DNA of 64,000 bases from Berberis thunbergii (Eukaryota; Streptophyta; Magnoliopsida; Ranunculales; Berberidaceae): NCBI GenBank assembly GCA_003290165.1, contig QNQO01000640.1:124001-188000 (forward strand). Reading direction: 5' to 3'. Each line of letters opens with the position of its first letter. The stretch's first letter is position 1. A program made the position numbers and the translations under genes. The notes under the pieces are model-generated. The model did no database searches and was not told where the DNA came from. It worked only from the letters and a program-made list of their open reading frames with translations. Below are positions 34,411 to 47,059 of this stretch, piece after piece.

Positions 34411-35026
34411 GAAGCTAAATATCCTCATTCACAATTCCACACTCCCAATTGAAGCACCTCAATGCTTGTAATCTGACTTGTTTTCATGAGTTCCTTCATA
34501 CAAAAACAATTGACTCAATACGGTGAGATCGAATTCAACTATTATAATCAACTAGTAAATAGTTCTCCGGAGTGTTGTGTAAAGCTTAACTCTAGCCTCC
34601 TTGTTTCATGACATAGCATTAGGAACTGAGTTCTGTTGTCACCTTGTTCAGTTACCCTCTGAGGCTGATCATTTATAGCCTTTGATCCTACCTATAATAA
34701 CTTAATCACGTAAACGTTGATCCGATAACTAAGTGCAATTTAGAGAAAATAATTGAAAAATGAAATTTTGAAAGGGAAATGATGGGCCACAGAGAATAAA
34801 AATGCAAGAAACAATAAATCAGCCTCTCGCTGAAAAAATATAACAAGGACTGAACTGTGAAACCAAAACTACTTCAAATTGAACGAAAAATTAAAGGTTA
34901 TTTTAATAGATGGAACGATGTCACAAATAACAGATAACTCAATACAAAGCTGAAAATTTCAAATACATCAAACAACATATATCGCAAACAATGTAATATT
35001 AGTAAGGTGTGCTCAAATGAAAAACC

Positions 35027-36320
35027 TTATTGGAGGAGGTTGAAGGCCACGGCCAAGACATAACCAATTATGCCAAGTAAGATAGCAACTCTAAGGGCGT
35101 ATTTAAGCTTCTTGATACACCTTGAGGACTTTGGGCTAATGATGTAGATTATCAGTACAATGATTGCAGCAGTCAAGGAAGACACACCAAAGGAAAGGTT
35201 ACTACCAAAGTGCATATACTTTAGAAGATGATTGTGTATAGTCTTTCCACCCACTTGCAAGAATGCAAAATTTCCACCAGTTCCAACAGTCATAACTCCA
35301 AATCCAACATTTTTCATTTTCTCTAATATCAAGGGATCTTCATATTCTTCAGACATGTGAGAGTCGTATTCTGTCAAATTTGCCTGCCATCAGAACATAT
35401 GGTTCATACATGTATGTAACAAATGATAAGGGGTTAACATACCCCAAGGACATTTAAATGACACACAACATAAAATGGTTGGACTAAGCACATACCTTAT
35501 GTGGCGTCGAATCATCATCCACAATAGCTATAATGTGATCACCATTTAAGGGAACATCGATATTGAGTATTTTCTTCGAGGAAAACATTAAATTTTTTTA
35601 GTGTTGTGTCTATTGAAGTACAGAAAGAAATACAAATAAGATTTGTGTTTATGCTCAGACAATGTCATCACCAAATAATATTGCTTGTTTAGCAATGAGA
35701 TACATAAAACCAAATGCAGGCACTTACATCTGCCTCTTCTTTAACTTGTGATACATTATCCGTAGGCGATGGTATCACAACAATGGAATCAGTTGTGTGG
35801 GCACAATCTTCTGAAACAACAATATGAAATACAAAATATATAAGATTACAAATTTTTTCTAGGAAGAAATTTTTCCTATTGAATTTGAGGCCACTGTCAG
35901 AAAACTATTTCCCTAGCTCATACACATCTATGTTTTATTCAAGCTTTAGGTCTAATTACAAACACTAAGAAGAGTCGGACATTTTTCAAAATTTTCAGTA
36001 GACCGAACCTAATAAACCTTAGTTGATAGGTTGGAAGTATAAATTTTCTTTTTTAAAAAGGAAAAACAATCAAATTTGCATTGACAACTGATAAGTCTAA
36101 ACAAAATAGCAACACAATCAGGTTTGCCTCTTCAGTATTTACAATGGTCTCATATCATTGTTCAAAATTTTAATTTTTCGTTTTTTTAAGGATAAGATAA
36201 TCATCATCTGCAACAAGATTTTTGTTAATCAATTTATTAATGGGTAAAGCAATAATTGAAACTAAATTTCAAAGTTAATGAACATACCAGAATCTGTGAA
36301 CGGAGTTTTGAGTGAAGACA
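35027..36320 (-). CDS. Small two-transmembrane protein, copy E (intact)
   Basis: Four coding exons, at about 36287-36320 (ATG, MSSLKTPFTDS), 35734-35810, 35496-35573 and 35027-35383, join in phase for about 181 residues. Exon 3 is 18 nt longer than in copies A and F because its acceptor lies upstream (CTCGAAG), adding KILNID. The donor after exon 2 is GC instead of GT (GAAGAG|GCAGATG), a permitted but rare plant donor. Helices and the basic loop match copy A; the loop has Cys (SSRCIKKLK). A TATA box and leader exon lie at 37921-38026, separated by inserted sequence. The frame is open throughout, so this is among the best candidates for a working member. Function is unknown. Confidence 0.6.
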
Positions 36321-36709
36321 TGGCCACCTGGACTAATTAAAATGAAGAAAAATTTTAAAATGAAGAAAAAAAAACACACACACACACATCAGTAGTTCAA
36401 AATTCTACAAGGAAAAAACATAACATAGATTCGCCAATCGATAGAGCCACCATGTATTTTTGTATTCACATCTCGATTTAAAAAAAAAATTACAATTTGA
36501 CCATCTAAAATGAATGGGACGGATAGGTGGATGGCTATAAACATGTAACCGGCTAGCCTAAACCGATGATATAGTAGGTTGTATGCATGTAACTACTTGG
36601 CATTGTTGAAATCAGTTTGAATGCACATATCATAGTCCTCACGCATGAACAAGTAGTAATAAAAACAAAGCAATTCAATTTGCAATGCAACAACATATAG
36701 TTAAAAACT

Positions 36710-37860
36710 TTAAGCAAGCCAGGGTTTTGAGGATCCCAAACCTTATATTAACAAAAAGGATGATGAAAATTACAATTGATCACACATTCACTCGTTACAT
36801 CATCAATATAAACATAAAATTGGTTCAAAACCTCAACAAAGAACATAATAGTTCTAGTTCTACATTTTCCAAATTGGGGAGTAATCTTGCAAAGTAATCT
36901 CTGTGCATCTGGCATAATTTTACTCTCTCCTAAGCACCAATCAATCCTTTAATCACCTTTATCACCTGATTTATACCTAATGTATCTCAAGATGATGTAA
37001 GAGGAGTAAAAAATTGAAGAGCAACGAACCCTGATAGAAAGACCACCGGATGCTAGCCCGAAGAATAAATGCTACATAACTTTACTCTCTCCCAAACACC
37101 AATCAATCCTTTAATCACCCTTACGACACCAATCAATCATTTAATCACCTTTATAACCCGATTTATACCTAATGCGGAGCTCAATATGATGTAAGAGAAG
37201 TCGAAAACTGAAGAGCAACGAACCCTTATAGAGAGACCACTGAATGCTAGCTATAAGAATAAATAATAGGCAAGCAATATGTAAAGGCCCCATCATTTCC
37301 AGCACTTTGTTCCTGTCCAGCACTTTGTGGACTCCAGCATTCATAAACAGATTACCAGCAAATGAGTGAGCTGTCGACGACAACTGACAAAGACATGGCT
37401 GCCTGATACAAGAGGTCGATTCCATTCAAGTAGAATCATGGGTTCACGCCAATTCCTTAATACAGAGCTCCTCCTCAGATGCATATTAGGAAAACACAAA
37501 CACACACACGTACTGACTTCGAATAACCAATCCTTCACATTGTTCAATTCTATTTGCAAATTCTAAAGTTTGAACTTTGTACTATTTTCAATTTGGCCTT
37601 GTTCTGTTTCAATTTCGACGCCCAATCCATCTTAGGTGTTGGAGTTGCAACATCTTCAACATCCTGTATGCATTCAGTTTCCACAGCCTCTTTTGCTAAC
37701 CCTAAGTTAGGGTTTCTAAGATGGTGCAGTAGCGCTCATTATCAAGGCCTGTTTCAGATTGCCCATGGGTGAAGCTGCTCGATTTAGAATCATCATCCAA
37801 CAAATTCATCGACGTTTCACCTCAAACCCTAGAATCCCCTCTTGATTGATGTGTTTTGTG
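36710..37860. other. Unassigned insert in copy E leader intron
   Basis: About 1.1 kb is present here but missing between the equivalent points of copy C (about 23670). It contains CCAATCAATCCTTTAATCACC repeated two to three times (36930-37160) and a region with AACCCTAAGTTAGGGTTT near 37700. Open frames overlap on both strands and match nothing I know. It may be captured gene sequence or ancestral leader DNA lost from other copies. Confidence 0.3.
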
Positions 37861-37920
37861 TAAAGATTAAAGAGTAAAAGATACTAAACATGTAGAGAGA
37901 TTGAAGCGGAATCAGTTACC

Positions 37921-38026
37921 TGGGTTTGAGTTGAATCTCTCTTCTTCGAAATTTTGCAAAAACAAACGCAACCTGAAAAAACTAAGAGCTGGACACGAAG
38001 GCTATCAAAGTCTCTTCATATATAGT
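37921..38026 (-). promoter_or_regulatory. Leader exon and TATA region, copy E
   Basis: The leader exon donor CCCAG|GTAACTG is intact at 37921. A CTATATATG box lies at 38018-38026 on minus. The surrounding GAAGACTGTCAAAG-like block is conserved in copies C and F. Confidence 0.4.
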
Positions 38027-38029
38027 AGC

Positions 38030-38465
38030 TACTGCTAGCGTGTTATCGAAGCTTTGACTAAAGCACTGTTTTTGTCGCGACTGAAATGAGGGGAAGGAAA
38101 ATTCTCAAGTGCATTGGTGGTGTCTCTGGTGGTCACGAACATTTCATATCTTGAGGTAAATGGACGGTATTTGATTGCCACTAGACACATCACCAGACCC
38201 TGTGGTAGTGCTCGGAGGGAAAATAAATTTTTGCCTCGAAAATTGGCGCCCAAATGAAAAATTAAATGCAAACACTGTTTGTCACACCAAATCTGCTGTC
38301 ACACCACCAATCTCACTTTCTTTCTCACATCACTAAAAAAAAATACTCATAGGATCTATTTTCCAGCCTCTCCTCTCCCTGCTTCATTCATACTCTTGTG
38401 CTTCTCTTTCTCTCCCTCATCCTTCTTATCTTATATTCTATTATCTTCTTCATCAAGAACCATGT
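38030..38465. other. No gene recognised
   Basis: A CT-rich stretch (38350-38455) gives low-complexity open frames only. Confidence 0.3.
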
Positions 38466-38728
38466 TGTGAGACCCTTGTGTGGGCGGACCTGATGGGGAG
38501 GGTGAGGGTGAGGGTTAGAGTTCAATAGACCCAACAGGCTTGTGAATCCCAAGAGGAGTTGGACTAACTATCAAGGGGAAGTCATAGTCCCACATCGACT
38601 GGGTGCGGAATGGTGATGTGCTATATATGTGAGAGGTTGGATCCTCATAGTAAGAGGCATTTTAAAGCCGTGCGGGCCAGTTGAGCCCAAAGAGTACAAT
38701 ATCTTACTGTGCGGATCGGGTCGTTACA
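38466..38728. mobile_element. Possible solo LTR or TRIM
   Basis: It starts TGTGAGACCC and ends GTCGTTACA. Inside is GTCCCACATCGACTGG, a sequence type frequent in small plant LTR elements, and a TATATATG box. No clear 5-bp target duplication was found. Confidence 0.35.
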
Positions 38729-39189
38729 CCTATCCCCTCAAATTTACCTCCCTGTCCTATCTGACGTCCCACCCCACCTTTTTATTTTTCTTCTCTCTGC
38801 TCTTTATGCTCTCTGGAAACAAAAACAAAAAATTTTAGAATCTTTAAACATTCATTCGTGAATTTTGTCTCCAAAGCACTCTCCAACATATTGATCACCA
38901 TTCGTGTAAATAAATTCAATCATATTTTACAAGCCTATCAAACAGATCATTAAACAATCCAACACAAGAAAACAACATTTTATTCGACGTTTCGGGGCAG
39001 GGGCCAGCCTGATTTGACCGACCAATGGGCGAGCTAATCTGCTTTGATCCAGGAGAAAGCCCATCCATAATATTTAAACATAAATTTATCAATAAATTGA
39101 ATACAAATCCAGAATGACTTACATGACCAGTGAATCAATCTACAAGCATCGTCACTGTTAGCCAAATAGACCACGCCACACCACCGCTT

Positions 39190-39520
39190 ATTTCATTTCA
39201 GTTTTAATTTTCTTCTCTTACCCTCGCAAAAAACTCCACAAGGATAGGTTCCCCATTCACAGTTGTCTTTGCAAGGGAAAAAAAAGTTTGACCCTCGCAC
39301 CGGCTCGTGCAAATGGTGAGCCCTTACTCGCGTAGGTCTCCGCGAGGTTGGGTCATCCATTTGCAATAGGTTGCACGAGGGCAAAAAAAATTTGCCCTCG
39401 TAGAGGACTCTGTGAAGATGGGTTCTATCTTCGTGAAAGCCTCTGCGAGGGCAATAGGGAAGAATAAAACTGAGAACAAGAACTTGCTTTCGAGAGATGT
39501 CTTTCCACACTGCAAGACGA
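39190..39520. repeat. Cluster of CCCTCGC / GCGAGGG motifs
   Basis: Short direct and inverted copies of CCTCGCA, GCACGAGGG and a near-palindrome GGGCAAAAAAAATTTGCCC recur through this stretch. It could be a decayed foldback element. The overlapping minus-strand open frames are not supported. Confidence 0.35.
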
Positions 39521-39581
39521 AATTGAAGTACGGGTCTAACTGGTAGACAACATCCTAAATAAGTAGGCTAATTTGACCCAC

Positions 39582-41252
39582 TTGTAATAACCGCAAGTGC
39601 ACGGTGTTTAACTGGTAGACAACGACAAGTACGGGTCGATCCCACGAGGAATGTGGATTAAATCGAATTTAATAATTCATTTAAACTAATTTGGAGAAAA
39701 ATGGGGTTATAGTGTCTTTAAAACTAAACTAAAAATGAATTAAAAATAAGAAAAATAAAATAAAAGGAAAAGATGGATGAGATGGATTTTGTGGGGTTTG
39801 GGCTCACCGATGAGTTAGCAAATATATTTAAATCTAAATTACTGAAATTATAAACGAGAATCTTTAGGGATGATGATCCATTGTTTACACCGAAGATGTG
39901 ATAATTAAAATCCAATTCCAATCATATTAAGTTTCTGTCAAACATGAACAATTTATCTCAAACAAATAAACTATTACCAAACATTAAGTGTCTTTTTAGG
40001 GCACACTTAATCAAAGTTTAAGCTCAATATTTGTTAGCACATGCTTTAAATACTGATAAAATGTGAATCTAACTACCAAACATATCAAGTTTTAATCGAA
40101 CATGAAAGGTGAAAGCAATTTATCAAATTTCTGAAATCAAATTGTAATTAAGAATTAAGCATTTAAGTCAGTAAAATAAATTATACAACCCTTTTGGTTT
40201 GTCGCTGTCTCAGTGCGGTGGTACTCACCAGATCAGCAGGTTGTAAATAGCCAACTGTTTTGAAAAACAGTTGGTTCCCGCCAGAAAAAAGTGCACGTCC
40301 TCTGCGCCTTCATCTCCAGCGAGCTGTGCTCCTCGCGAGCTTAGTCTTCGCTCCTCACGAGCTCTTTCTTCCTTCAACCGGCTGCGGTACTCTTGCGAGC
40401 TCTGTTTCGTGGTGGGTGATGGCGGTGGGAAATGGCTCTGGTGGCGGTGATGGCGGGCTCGCGTTGTTGCTTCTCCTTCGTCTTCTTTTGTTCCTGTAAG
40501 AGAAAGAGGTGAATGAGGGGTTGGGTTCGTGAGGGAGAGAGAAACAGTGACTGGGTGTCCTCCCTGTTCGTTTCTTGTCTGTGACAGGAACGAGAGAGAG
40601 AACAAGGAGAAATGGATGAGGAAGGAAGGCGAAGTGGAGAAGAAAGGACAGCGGGGTCGTGCTCCAGTGGTGGTGGTGGCTGTGTGGCATGATGGAACAG
40701 GGAGAGGGAGAGGAACATGACGAGAAAACAGGGAGATGCTCCCTGTTTTGTTGCGCGAGGACTGTGATGGATGATGGTGGTGCTCGGTGGTTGGCTGCTG
40801 GACGGTGGCGAGGTGAAGACTGATGGTGGAGGAAGAGGATTTGTTTTTGGCTATTGAAGCTTGATTCCCTTCTCCTCCTCCCTTTCACATTCATTTTCTA
40901 TTGTATTTATAGATAATGAACAAAATTAATAGAGATGAGATAAATGGATGATTCATGGAGTGAATCAAGGTAAAATCAAATCTGAATATGGGATAAATGG
41001 GAGAATATTATTTGGGTTTGAGTTTATGGGCTTGGTTTTGAGTTTAGGTTATGGGCTTAGGCTATTTTCACCTCTACTTCCTCTGAAGTCATCGTCTGTG
41101 ATTTATTCATTGCATTTTCTTTGATTTCTTCGTTATTGCTCCGAATTCTACAAAACACAAAAAATTAATAATTAATTTTAAATAAAATAAAACAAGGATT
41201 AACAAAAATATAATATGAGGTAAAAAATGTTATAATTATGTGATTATCAGAA
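39582..41252. mobile_element. Unclassified repetitive element
   Basis: It begins near TAATAACCGCAAGTGCACGG with ACGGGTCGATCCCACGAGG, and ends GTGATTATCA. I know this start and end pattern from dispersed, mostly non-coding plant retroelements. The right boundary is supported because the next base begins a repeat also found at 47255 and 49250. Long open frames on both strands at 40225-40900 are Ser/Pro/His- or Arg-rich and probably chance products of GA/CT-rich DNA. Confidence 0.35.
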
Positions 41253-41990
41253 GATCGGAGCAGTGAAGGAATGAAAACGAGGGAAAACATGAGATGTCTG
41301 GCTTTGAGAAGCAGGTCGACTAAGATTTGTGACCGAAAATGATGATTCTAGATGACGATGAGAAGGCGGCTGGAGGTTGGAACAGAGGCGGTAGATCTGC
41401 TATCGCATAATGAGTTTCGCCCCCACTCGGGCTCGCCAGAGGACGATGAAGAGAAACGATGTATGGAGAGGAGAAGAAATGAAGAAAAAATAGATGAGAT
41501 GGATAGAGCGGAAAAGATAGAGAATAGATAAAAATGAGAAAATGTGGGGATGATTTGGTTTGGGTTTGTGTGTTTGACTGATTGGGTTGTGTGTTTGATG
41601 AGGAAAATGGAGATGAGAAGAAATGGAGGGGAAGATAAGAGTTGGATGGAAAGGAGAAGCCAACGAATAGAGGAGGAGAGTAATGTTGGGACGATTGGGT
41701 TTAGGTTTGTGTGTTTGACTGATTGAGTTTGGATTACGGTTTGTGTGCTTTGATTTTTTTTTTTTTTTTTGTTTAATGGTGGTGTGGGAGAGGATGGTGG
41801 GTTGGTGGTGCATGTGGAACAATAGTTTTAGTGGTGTGAAATAGGGCTATTGCCAAATTTAAAATAAGGGCAAATTTGTATTTTCCATTTTAGAGTTTGT
41901 TAGCCTCACACGGATCACATACGTGGTGCACATCCATTGGAGCTCTTTGAATTTATGTGATCATTGTTCATTTATAAAAAAAAGAAGAGT
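41253..41990. repeat. Mosaic repeat R1, copy 1
   Basis: It matches 47255-47990; its first about 115 bases also match 49250-49370. It includes GA-rich DNA that yields a low-complexity 140-residue minus frame. It is the pre-insertion counterpart of MITE 4 at about 41970. Confidence 0.6.
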
Positions 41991-42033
41991 GAAACAGATA
42001 CAAAAAAATATTATAAAACAAATACAAAAAACA

Positions 42034-42300
42034 TTATTTGTCTTGAACACAATCAACAAAGTCTTTGAGGGGATGACATTCGCGACCCTCTTCATCGAAG
42101 GAGTAGTAGTCCATCGACGCAACATCACCATCATCATCGTCATCTGATGAGGATGATGATTCATTGTCTTCTTCCTCATCTGACAGTTTTTCGTCATCTG
42201 AAGATGATGATGAGTGGGGGGTCCTCATATCAAACAATGTCGTCTTCAGATCTCCAATTTCATCCCATTCTTCGTCGGAGGATTCTTTTCGACATTGGGC
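42034..42300 (-). CDS. Acidic Ser/Asp-rich open reading frame
   Basis: On the minus strand the frame reads ESSDEEWDEIGDLKTTLFDM, then runs of S, D and E, and closes FVDCVQDK with a stop at 42034. It may extend upstream in frame to about 42300. Such acidic tracts occur in many nuclear and transposon-associated proteins, and I cannot name a family. There is no second copy here. Confidence 0.25.
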   Translation of the reverse strand, partial: AQCRKESSDEEWDEIGDLKTTLFDMRTPHSSSSSDDEKLSDEEEDNESSSSSDDDDDGDVASMDYYSFDEEGRECHPLKDFVDCVQDK

Positions 42301-42319
42301 TTTTCTTCTTCATCTTCTT

Positions 42320-43055
42320 TTGAATTGGTTATGAATACTAATAGACTACTCCCCTTTTATAATGCTCAACTTAAATGACAATTTAAATGAATTGGTTATG
42401 AATTTTTCTTTCAACCAATTCTATTTGTTTTCTCAAACAATTCTATTTATCTTTCCAATGAATTATATGTCTTCTTAGGCAAAAAATTCTTTGAGATACT
42501 CAAAACATAAAGGCAAAACCAAGCCCAATAACAACAATTGCAGTAAATAGACGCAAATGTGCTCGTGCAAATTGCAGAAAATCAACAGTTGTATGAAACA
42601 GAGTCAGATTTTTGCCCAAAACGCAATGGCTAAGGCGAGAATAAGACAAAAACTCGCCGGAGCCGCTGCGTACCAAAGAAATCAGACTTTTTTTGCCATC
42701 AAAGCAGCGGATCGTGCAAGCATTGTTCATATACTCGTAGATACCGTTGCGTTTGGAAAAAAAACTCTGTGCAAATTTTCAATTTTTTGTGTTTGAACAT
42801 TTTAATTTTTTTTTCAATTTCTATAGGTTTGATACAGTATTGACATACTTGATTTATGGTTAAACCCCACTTTTGCACATCCCAACTTGTGATGGCAAAA
42901 GTGAGATTTAACAATAAATCAAATATATAAATACTATAGCAAACCCATAGGAATCGAAAAAACCAAAAAAATATTCAAATACAAATAAACAAAAAAATGG
43001 ATTTAGTCTATTTTCTTTCCTAACGCAGCTTGAGGTTTGTTGTATTATTTCACGC
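42320..43055. other. No gene recognised
   Basis: Overlapping open frames on both strands at 42500-42914 lack recognisable motifs. Confidence 0.3.
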
Positions 43056-43059
43056 CCTT

Positions 43060-43257
43060 TAATATGTAGTTTTTATGAGTTGAAGTTTGTTATTTGTAGA
43101 GTTGTAGTTGTATATCCCTTACGCAACAAATTTTTTTTGGTTTTTTTTTTTTTTGTTTATGATTTTAAGGAAGTTTGAATTTCCTTGCTGATGCTGAGGA
43201 ATTTTAGATCTCGAAAAAATGAAATTCCAATGATTTCAATTCACCCCCTTAATACGC
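43060..43257 (+). repeat. YLS8 leader-intron copy, left part
   Basis: It matches 8795-8990 with about one difference every ten bases. It is followed abruptly by the Helitron array. The homology resumes at 46138. Confidence 0.7.
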
Positions 43258-46134
43258 CCTTTAGAGTTGAAGTGTGTTTTTTTTTCTCAAAATGAAAATT
43301 GACATAACTCTCTTTATAGTTATCGGATTTTGGTAAACTTTATATCATCAAAAAGGCATTTTTGAAGATCTTTCCAACAAGACCTATGATCAATACAAGC
43401 GCTACAATTTAAAATATATATTTTATTATTAAAAAAATTTAATACCTTTTCACGTCATTAATATTTTCAATATCATATCAGGAAAAAAAAATGAGACTCA
43501 CATCTTAATGCACATTTAAACAAAATCTTTAAACTTCATATTTTGGCGAATTCAAAGTTTGGGAGATAACTCACTTTAGATATTTGAATTTTTATTCCCC
43601 GACTGATCCAAATTTTGAGTGAGTCTAATTCTAAAGTTTATAGTATATATTTGTAACTTAGAATAAGCTTGCACTTCAAAACTGATAGTGGGGATGGTGG
43701 CGGGGGTATTCAGGACACATTTTTTAGGAAAAAAATTATGTATTTTGTAAGAGTGCCAATGACACGGGTATTATACTTTTATATTACAATTCATAGTGAT
43801 GTTTTATTATTCATTGTTGACTGGGAGGATTAGAGATAAAAGATGGTTAAGATTGAAAGTTGGAAATGTATTAAATTTGAGGGTTGAGATTCATTTCCTA
43901 TGATGACATATCTGTAAATATAAAACATGTAGAAATGGCAAAAATAATAAAAACTTTTGAAAAAATTGGTGAAATGTACATGTGGCAGAGAGAGAAAATA
44001 ACAAAATGAAAATTATCATAACTATCTACATCATGGTCGAATTTTGGTAAACTTAGTATCATTGAAATGCATTTTGAAAATCTTTCCAACAAAATCAATG
44101 ATCAATAAAGTGCTAAAATTTTAAAAATAATTTATAATTAAAATAATGTATTTCACGTGTATTTCAAGTCTTTAATATTTTTCAAAGCAATGAGATGAGT
44201 CGATCATACCAGAAAAGTTAGTCGGATATCTCAATGCACATTTAAACAAAAATCTTAAACTTCATGTTTTGGCGAATTCAAATATTGGGGGAGAACTCAT
44301 TCTAGACGTTTAAATATTTCCCCCAACTGATTCAAATTCGATCGAGTTTAACCCTAAAATTTATAATATATACTTTTACCTTAGAATAGGCTTACACTTC
44401 AATACTGTCTGAAAGCAAAAATGGGGATTGTTCAACACAAAATATTTTTAAAATATAAAATTAAGTGGGGTGCCAATGGCACGGGGCATACTCTAGTTTC
44501 TGTTACAATTCAGAGTGGTATTTTACTATTCATTGCTGGCTGGACAAACAAAAAGGTTGAGACAAAAGAAGGTTAGGATTAAGAGTTGAGAAGATATTGA
44601 GGGTTGAGATTCATTATCTGTAATGACATGTTTGCAATTATAAAACATGTTGAAAGGCAAAAATATAGTGAAAATTTTTGGTATAATGTACATGTGGCGG
44701 AGAGAGAAAATTTTGTGTGTGTGTGTGTTTTTTCTCAAAATGAAAATTGACATAACTATCTTTATAGTTATCGAATTTTGGTAAACTTAATATCGTGGAA
44801 ATGCATTTTTGAACATCTTTCGAACAAATCCTATGATCAATACAAGCGCTAAAATTTTAAAATTATATATTTTATTATTAAAAAAACGTCTAATCCATTT
44901 CACGCCATTAATATTTTTGAATTTTTTCAGATGAATGAAATTAACTTCTAAAGGTATATCCAAACAAAGAACTCAAATTCTAATAAAACTAATGATCAAT
45001 ACAAGCGCTACAATTTAAAATATATATTTTATTATTAAAAACTTTTAATACCTTTCACGTCATTAATATTTTTCAATATCATATCAGAAAAAAATGAGAC
45101 TGACATTTTTTAATGCACATTTAAACAAAAACTTTAAACTTAATATTTTGGCGAATTCAAAATTTGGGAGAGAACTCATTTTAGACGTTTGAATCTTTAT
45201 CCCCGATTGATTCAAATTTTGAGTGAATCTAATTCTAAAGTTTATAGTATATATTTGTAAGTTATAATAAGCTTGCACTACAAAATTGATAGTGAAGATG
45301 GTGGCGGGGGTGTTCAGGACATGTTATTTAGCAAATAAATTATGTATTTTGTAGCAATGCCAATGACACAGGTATTATACTATCTATATTACAATTCATA
45401 GTGGTGTTTTACTATTCATTGTTGACTGGGAGGATTAGAGATAATAAAGATGGTTAAGATTGAAAGTTGGGAAATGTATTGAATTTTAGGATTGAGATTC
45501 ATTTCCTATGATGACATATTTGTAAATATAAAACATGTTGAAAGGGTAAAAATAATGAAAAACTTAAAAAAAAAATTGGTGAAATGTACATGTGGTGGAG
45601 AGAGAAAATATTGTATTTTCCTTTTAGTAAAATGAAAATTATCACAAATATCTACATCATAATAGGATTTTGGTAAACTTAGTATCATTGAAATGCACTT
45701 TTGAAAATATTTCCAACAAAATCAATGATCAATACAAGCGCTAAAATTTTAAAAAATATATTTATAATTAAAATAATGTATAATGTATTTCACGTCTTTA
45801 ATATTTTTCAAAGCAATGAGATGGGTCGATCATACCAGAAAAAATTAGTCGGACATCTCGATGCACATTTAAACAAAAATCATAAACTTCATGTTTTGGC
45901 GAATTCAAATATTTGGGGAGAACTCATGTTCGACGTTTAAATTTTTCCGTCAACTGATCCAAATTTGATCGAGTATAACCCTAAAATTTATAATATATAT
46001 TTTTACCTTTGAATAGGCTTACACTTCAATACTGATTGGGAGCAAAAATTGGGATAGTAATGACCGTGTTCAACACAAAATATTTAAAAAATATATAATT
46101 ATGTGGAATGCCAACGACACGGGGCATATTCTAG
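43258..46134 (+). mobile_element. Tandem array of four non-autonomous Helitrons
   Basis: Unit 1 (43258-43776) is 5'-truncated. Unit 2 (43777-44496) ends with hairpin GTGCC-AAT-GGCAC at 44470-44482 and CTAG. Unit 3 (about 44497-45382) is internally rearranged. Unit 4 (45383-46134) starts TCTATATTACAATTC and ends ATATTCTAG. A TC start, a short GC hairpin and a CTAG end followed by T fit Helitrons. No Rep/helicase is encoded. Small minus-strand open frames repeat because the units repeat. Confidence 0.75.
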
Positions 46135-46137
46135 TCA

Positions 46138-46990
46138 TATAGAATGAAGATGTTATTTCATATAAAATGCAGATCTATTACCAATCCAATATTTAAGAAG
46201 ATGCGCTAAATATTTCTGGAATGACCATAGGATTGGGAATTTTTCTTTTCGGTGTGGCCTTTCCTTTGGCATACAACCTCTCTAACAGAAAAATAAGGAT
46301 GGTATCTGAATTCTTCGATCCTTCTGCCTCAAGCGTGGAACCTCTTTCCCAGAATAAAATCTAATGAATCTGAGCTGATTCAAATTTGTAACCTACTTCA
46401 CTTTCTTCTACACAAATTTAACTATCCTTAGTTCAATAAAATGGTATGGATGAGCTATGCAAGTCATGGGAACATCTTTTTTTTAATATGCGCAAAAGGG
46501 GTTTATATTACATGAATGCCTGCTGACTTTGTGATGACCACCAAGAGTTGATTGATCATTTCATCTTCATTGCTCTTCTAAGTGAGTATTTGGTTACACT
46601 TTTTCAATGATTTTGGATTTCTTGGCGGCAAGGCATTCATGAGCCATGACTAAAATTTGTGTGTCCATTCATCTTCCCAGTCTTGTGTTGTACTGTTGTT
46701 GCCGAAATTCTAGCTGGCCTGGGTCAACCAGCGAGGTTGTTGCCTGGGTGGGGCAAAAAGACACTTTTGCCCCCCCTTTTTAACTACTTTTTTAGAGAAA
46801 GTGTTTAAAGAGGGGGGGGCAAAAATGTCTTTTTACCCCACCCAGGCAGCAAACAGGCTGGGGGACCCAGGCCCTGTAGAATTACTCGTTCTAATGCCAT
46901 AGAGATATCGTGTTTGACTACCAACCACCCTACTTTTAACATTTGCGTGGATTAATGTAGATAATGTAAAAAATCAAATCAATATATTGT
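46138..46990 (+). repeat. YLS8 leader-intron copy, right part
   Basis: It matches about 9048-9895. The foldback at 46706-46883 replaces the stretch equivalent to 9735-9750. About 50 bases of the intron (8996-9044) are missing at the Helitron junction. Confidence 0.7.
46706..46883. mobile_element. Foldback element of a different subfamily
   Basis: The inverted arms contain GCCTGGGTGGGGCAAAAAGACA and its complement, with a loop around 46785-46800. Ends read AATTCTA as in the hairpin MITEs, but internal sequence differs and I could not see a clean target duplication. The equivalent site in the YLS8 intron (near 9735) is empty. Confidence 0.6.
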
Positions 46991-47059
46991 TTGAAAAAAA
47001 ATATAACAAAGACTGAATTGTGATACCCGAACTACTTCAAATTCAACGAAAAATTAAAG

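Noticed and set aside
40225..40894. Three overlapping long open frames (114-179 aa)
   Set aside because: Low-complexity Ser/Pro/His/Arg products of GA/CT-rich DNA in several frames and both strands at once; no motif.
41400..41822. 140-residue Ser/His/Pro-rich frame
   Set aside because: The other copy of the repeat at 47444-47797 changes length and frame, so it is not under protein constraint.
43258..46134. CRISPR-like array
   Set aside because: Direct repeats are about 700 bp and have Helitron ends; no short repeat-spacer pattern and the genome is a plant.
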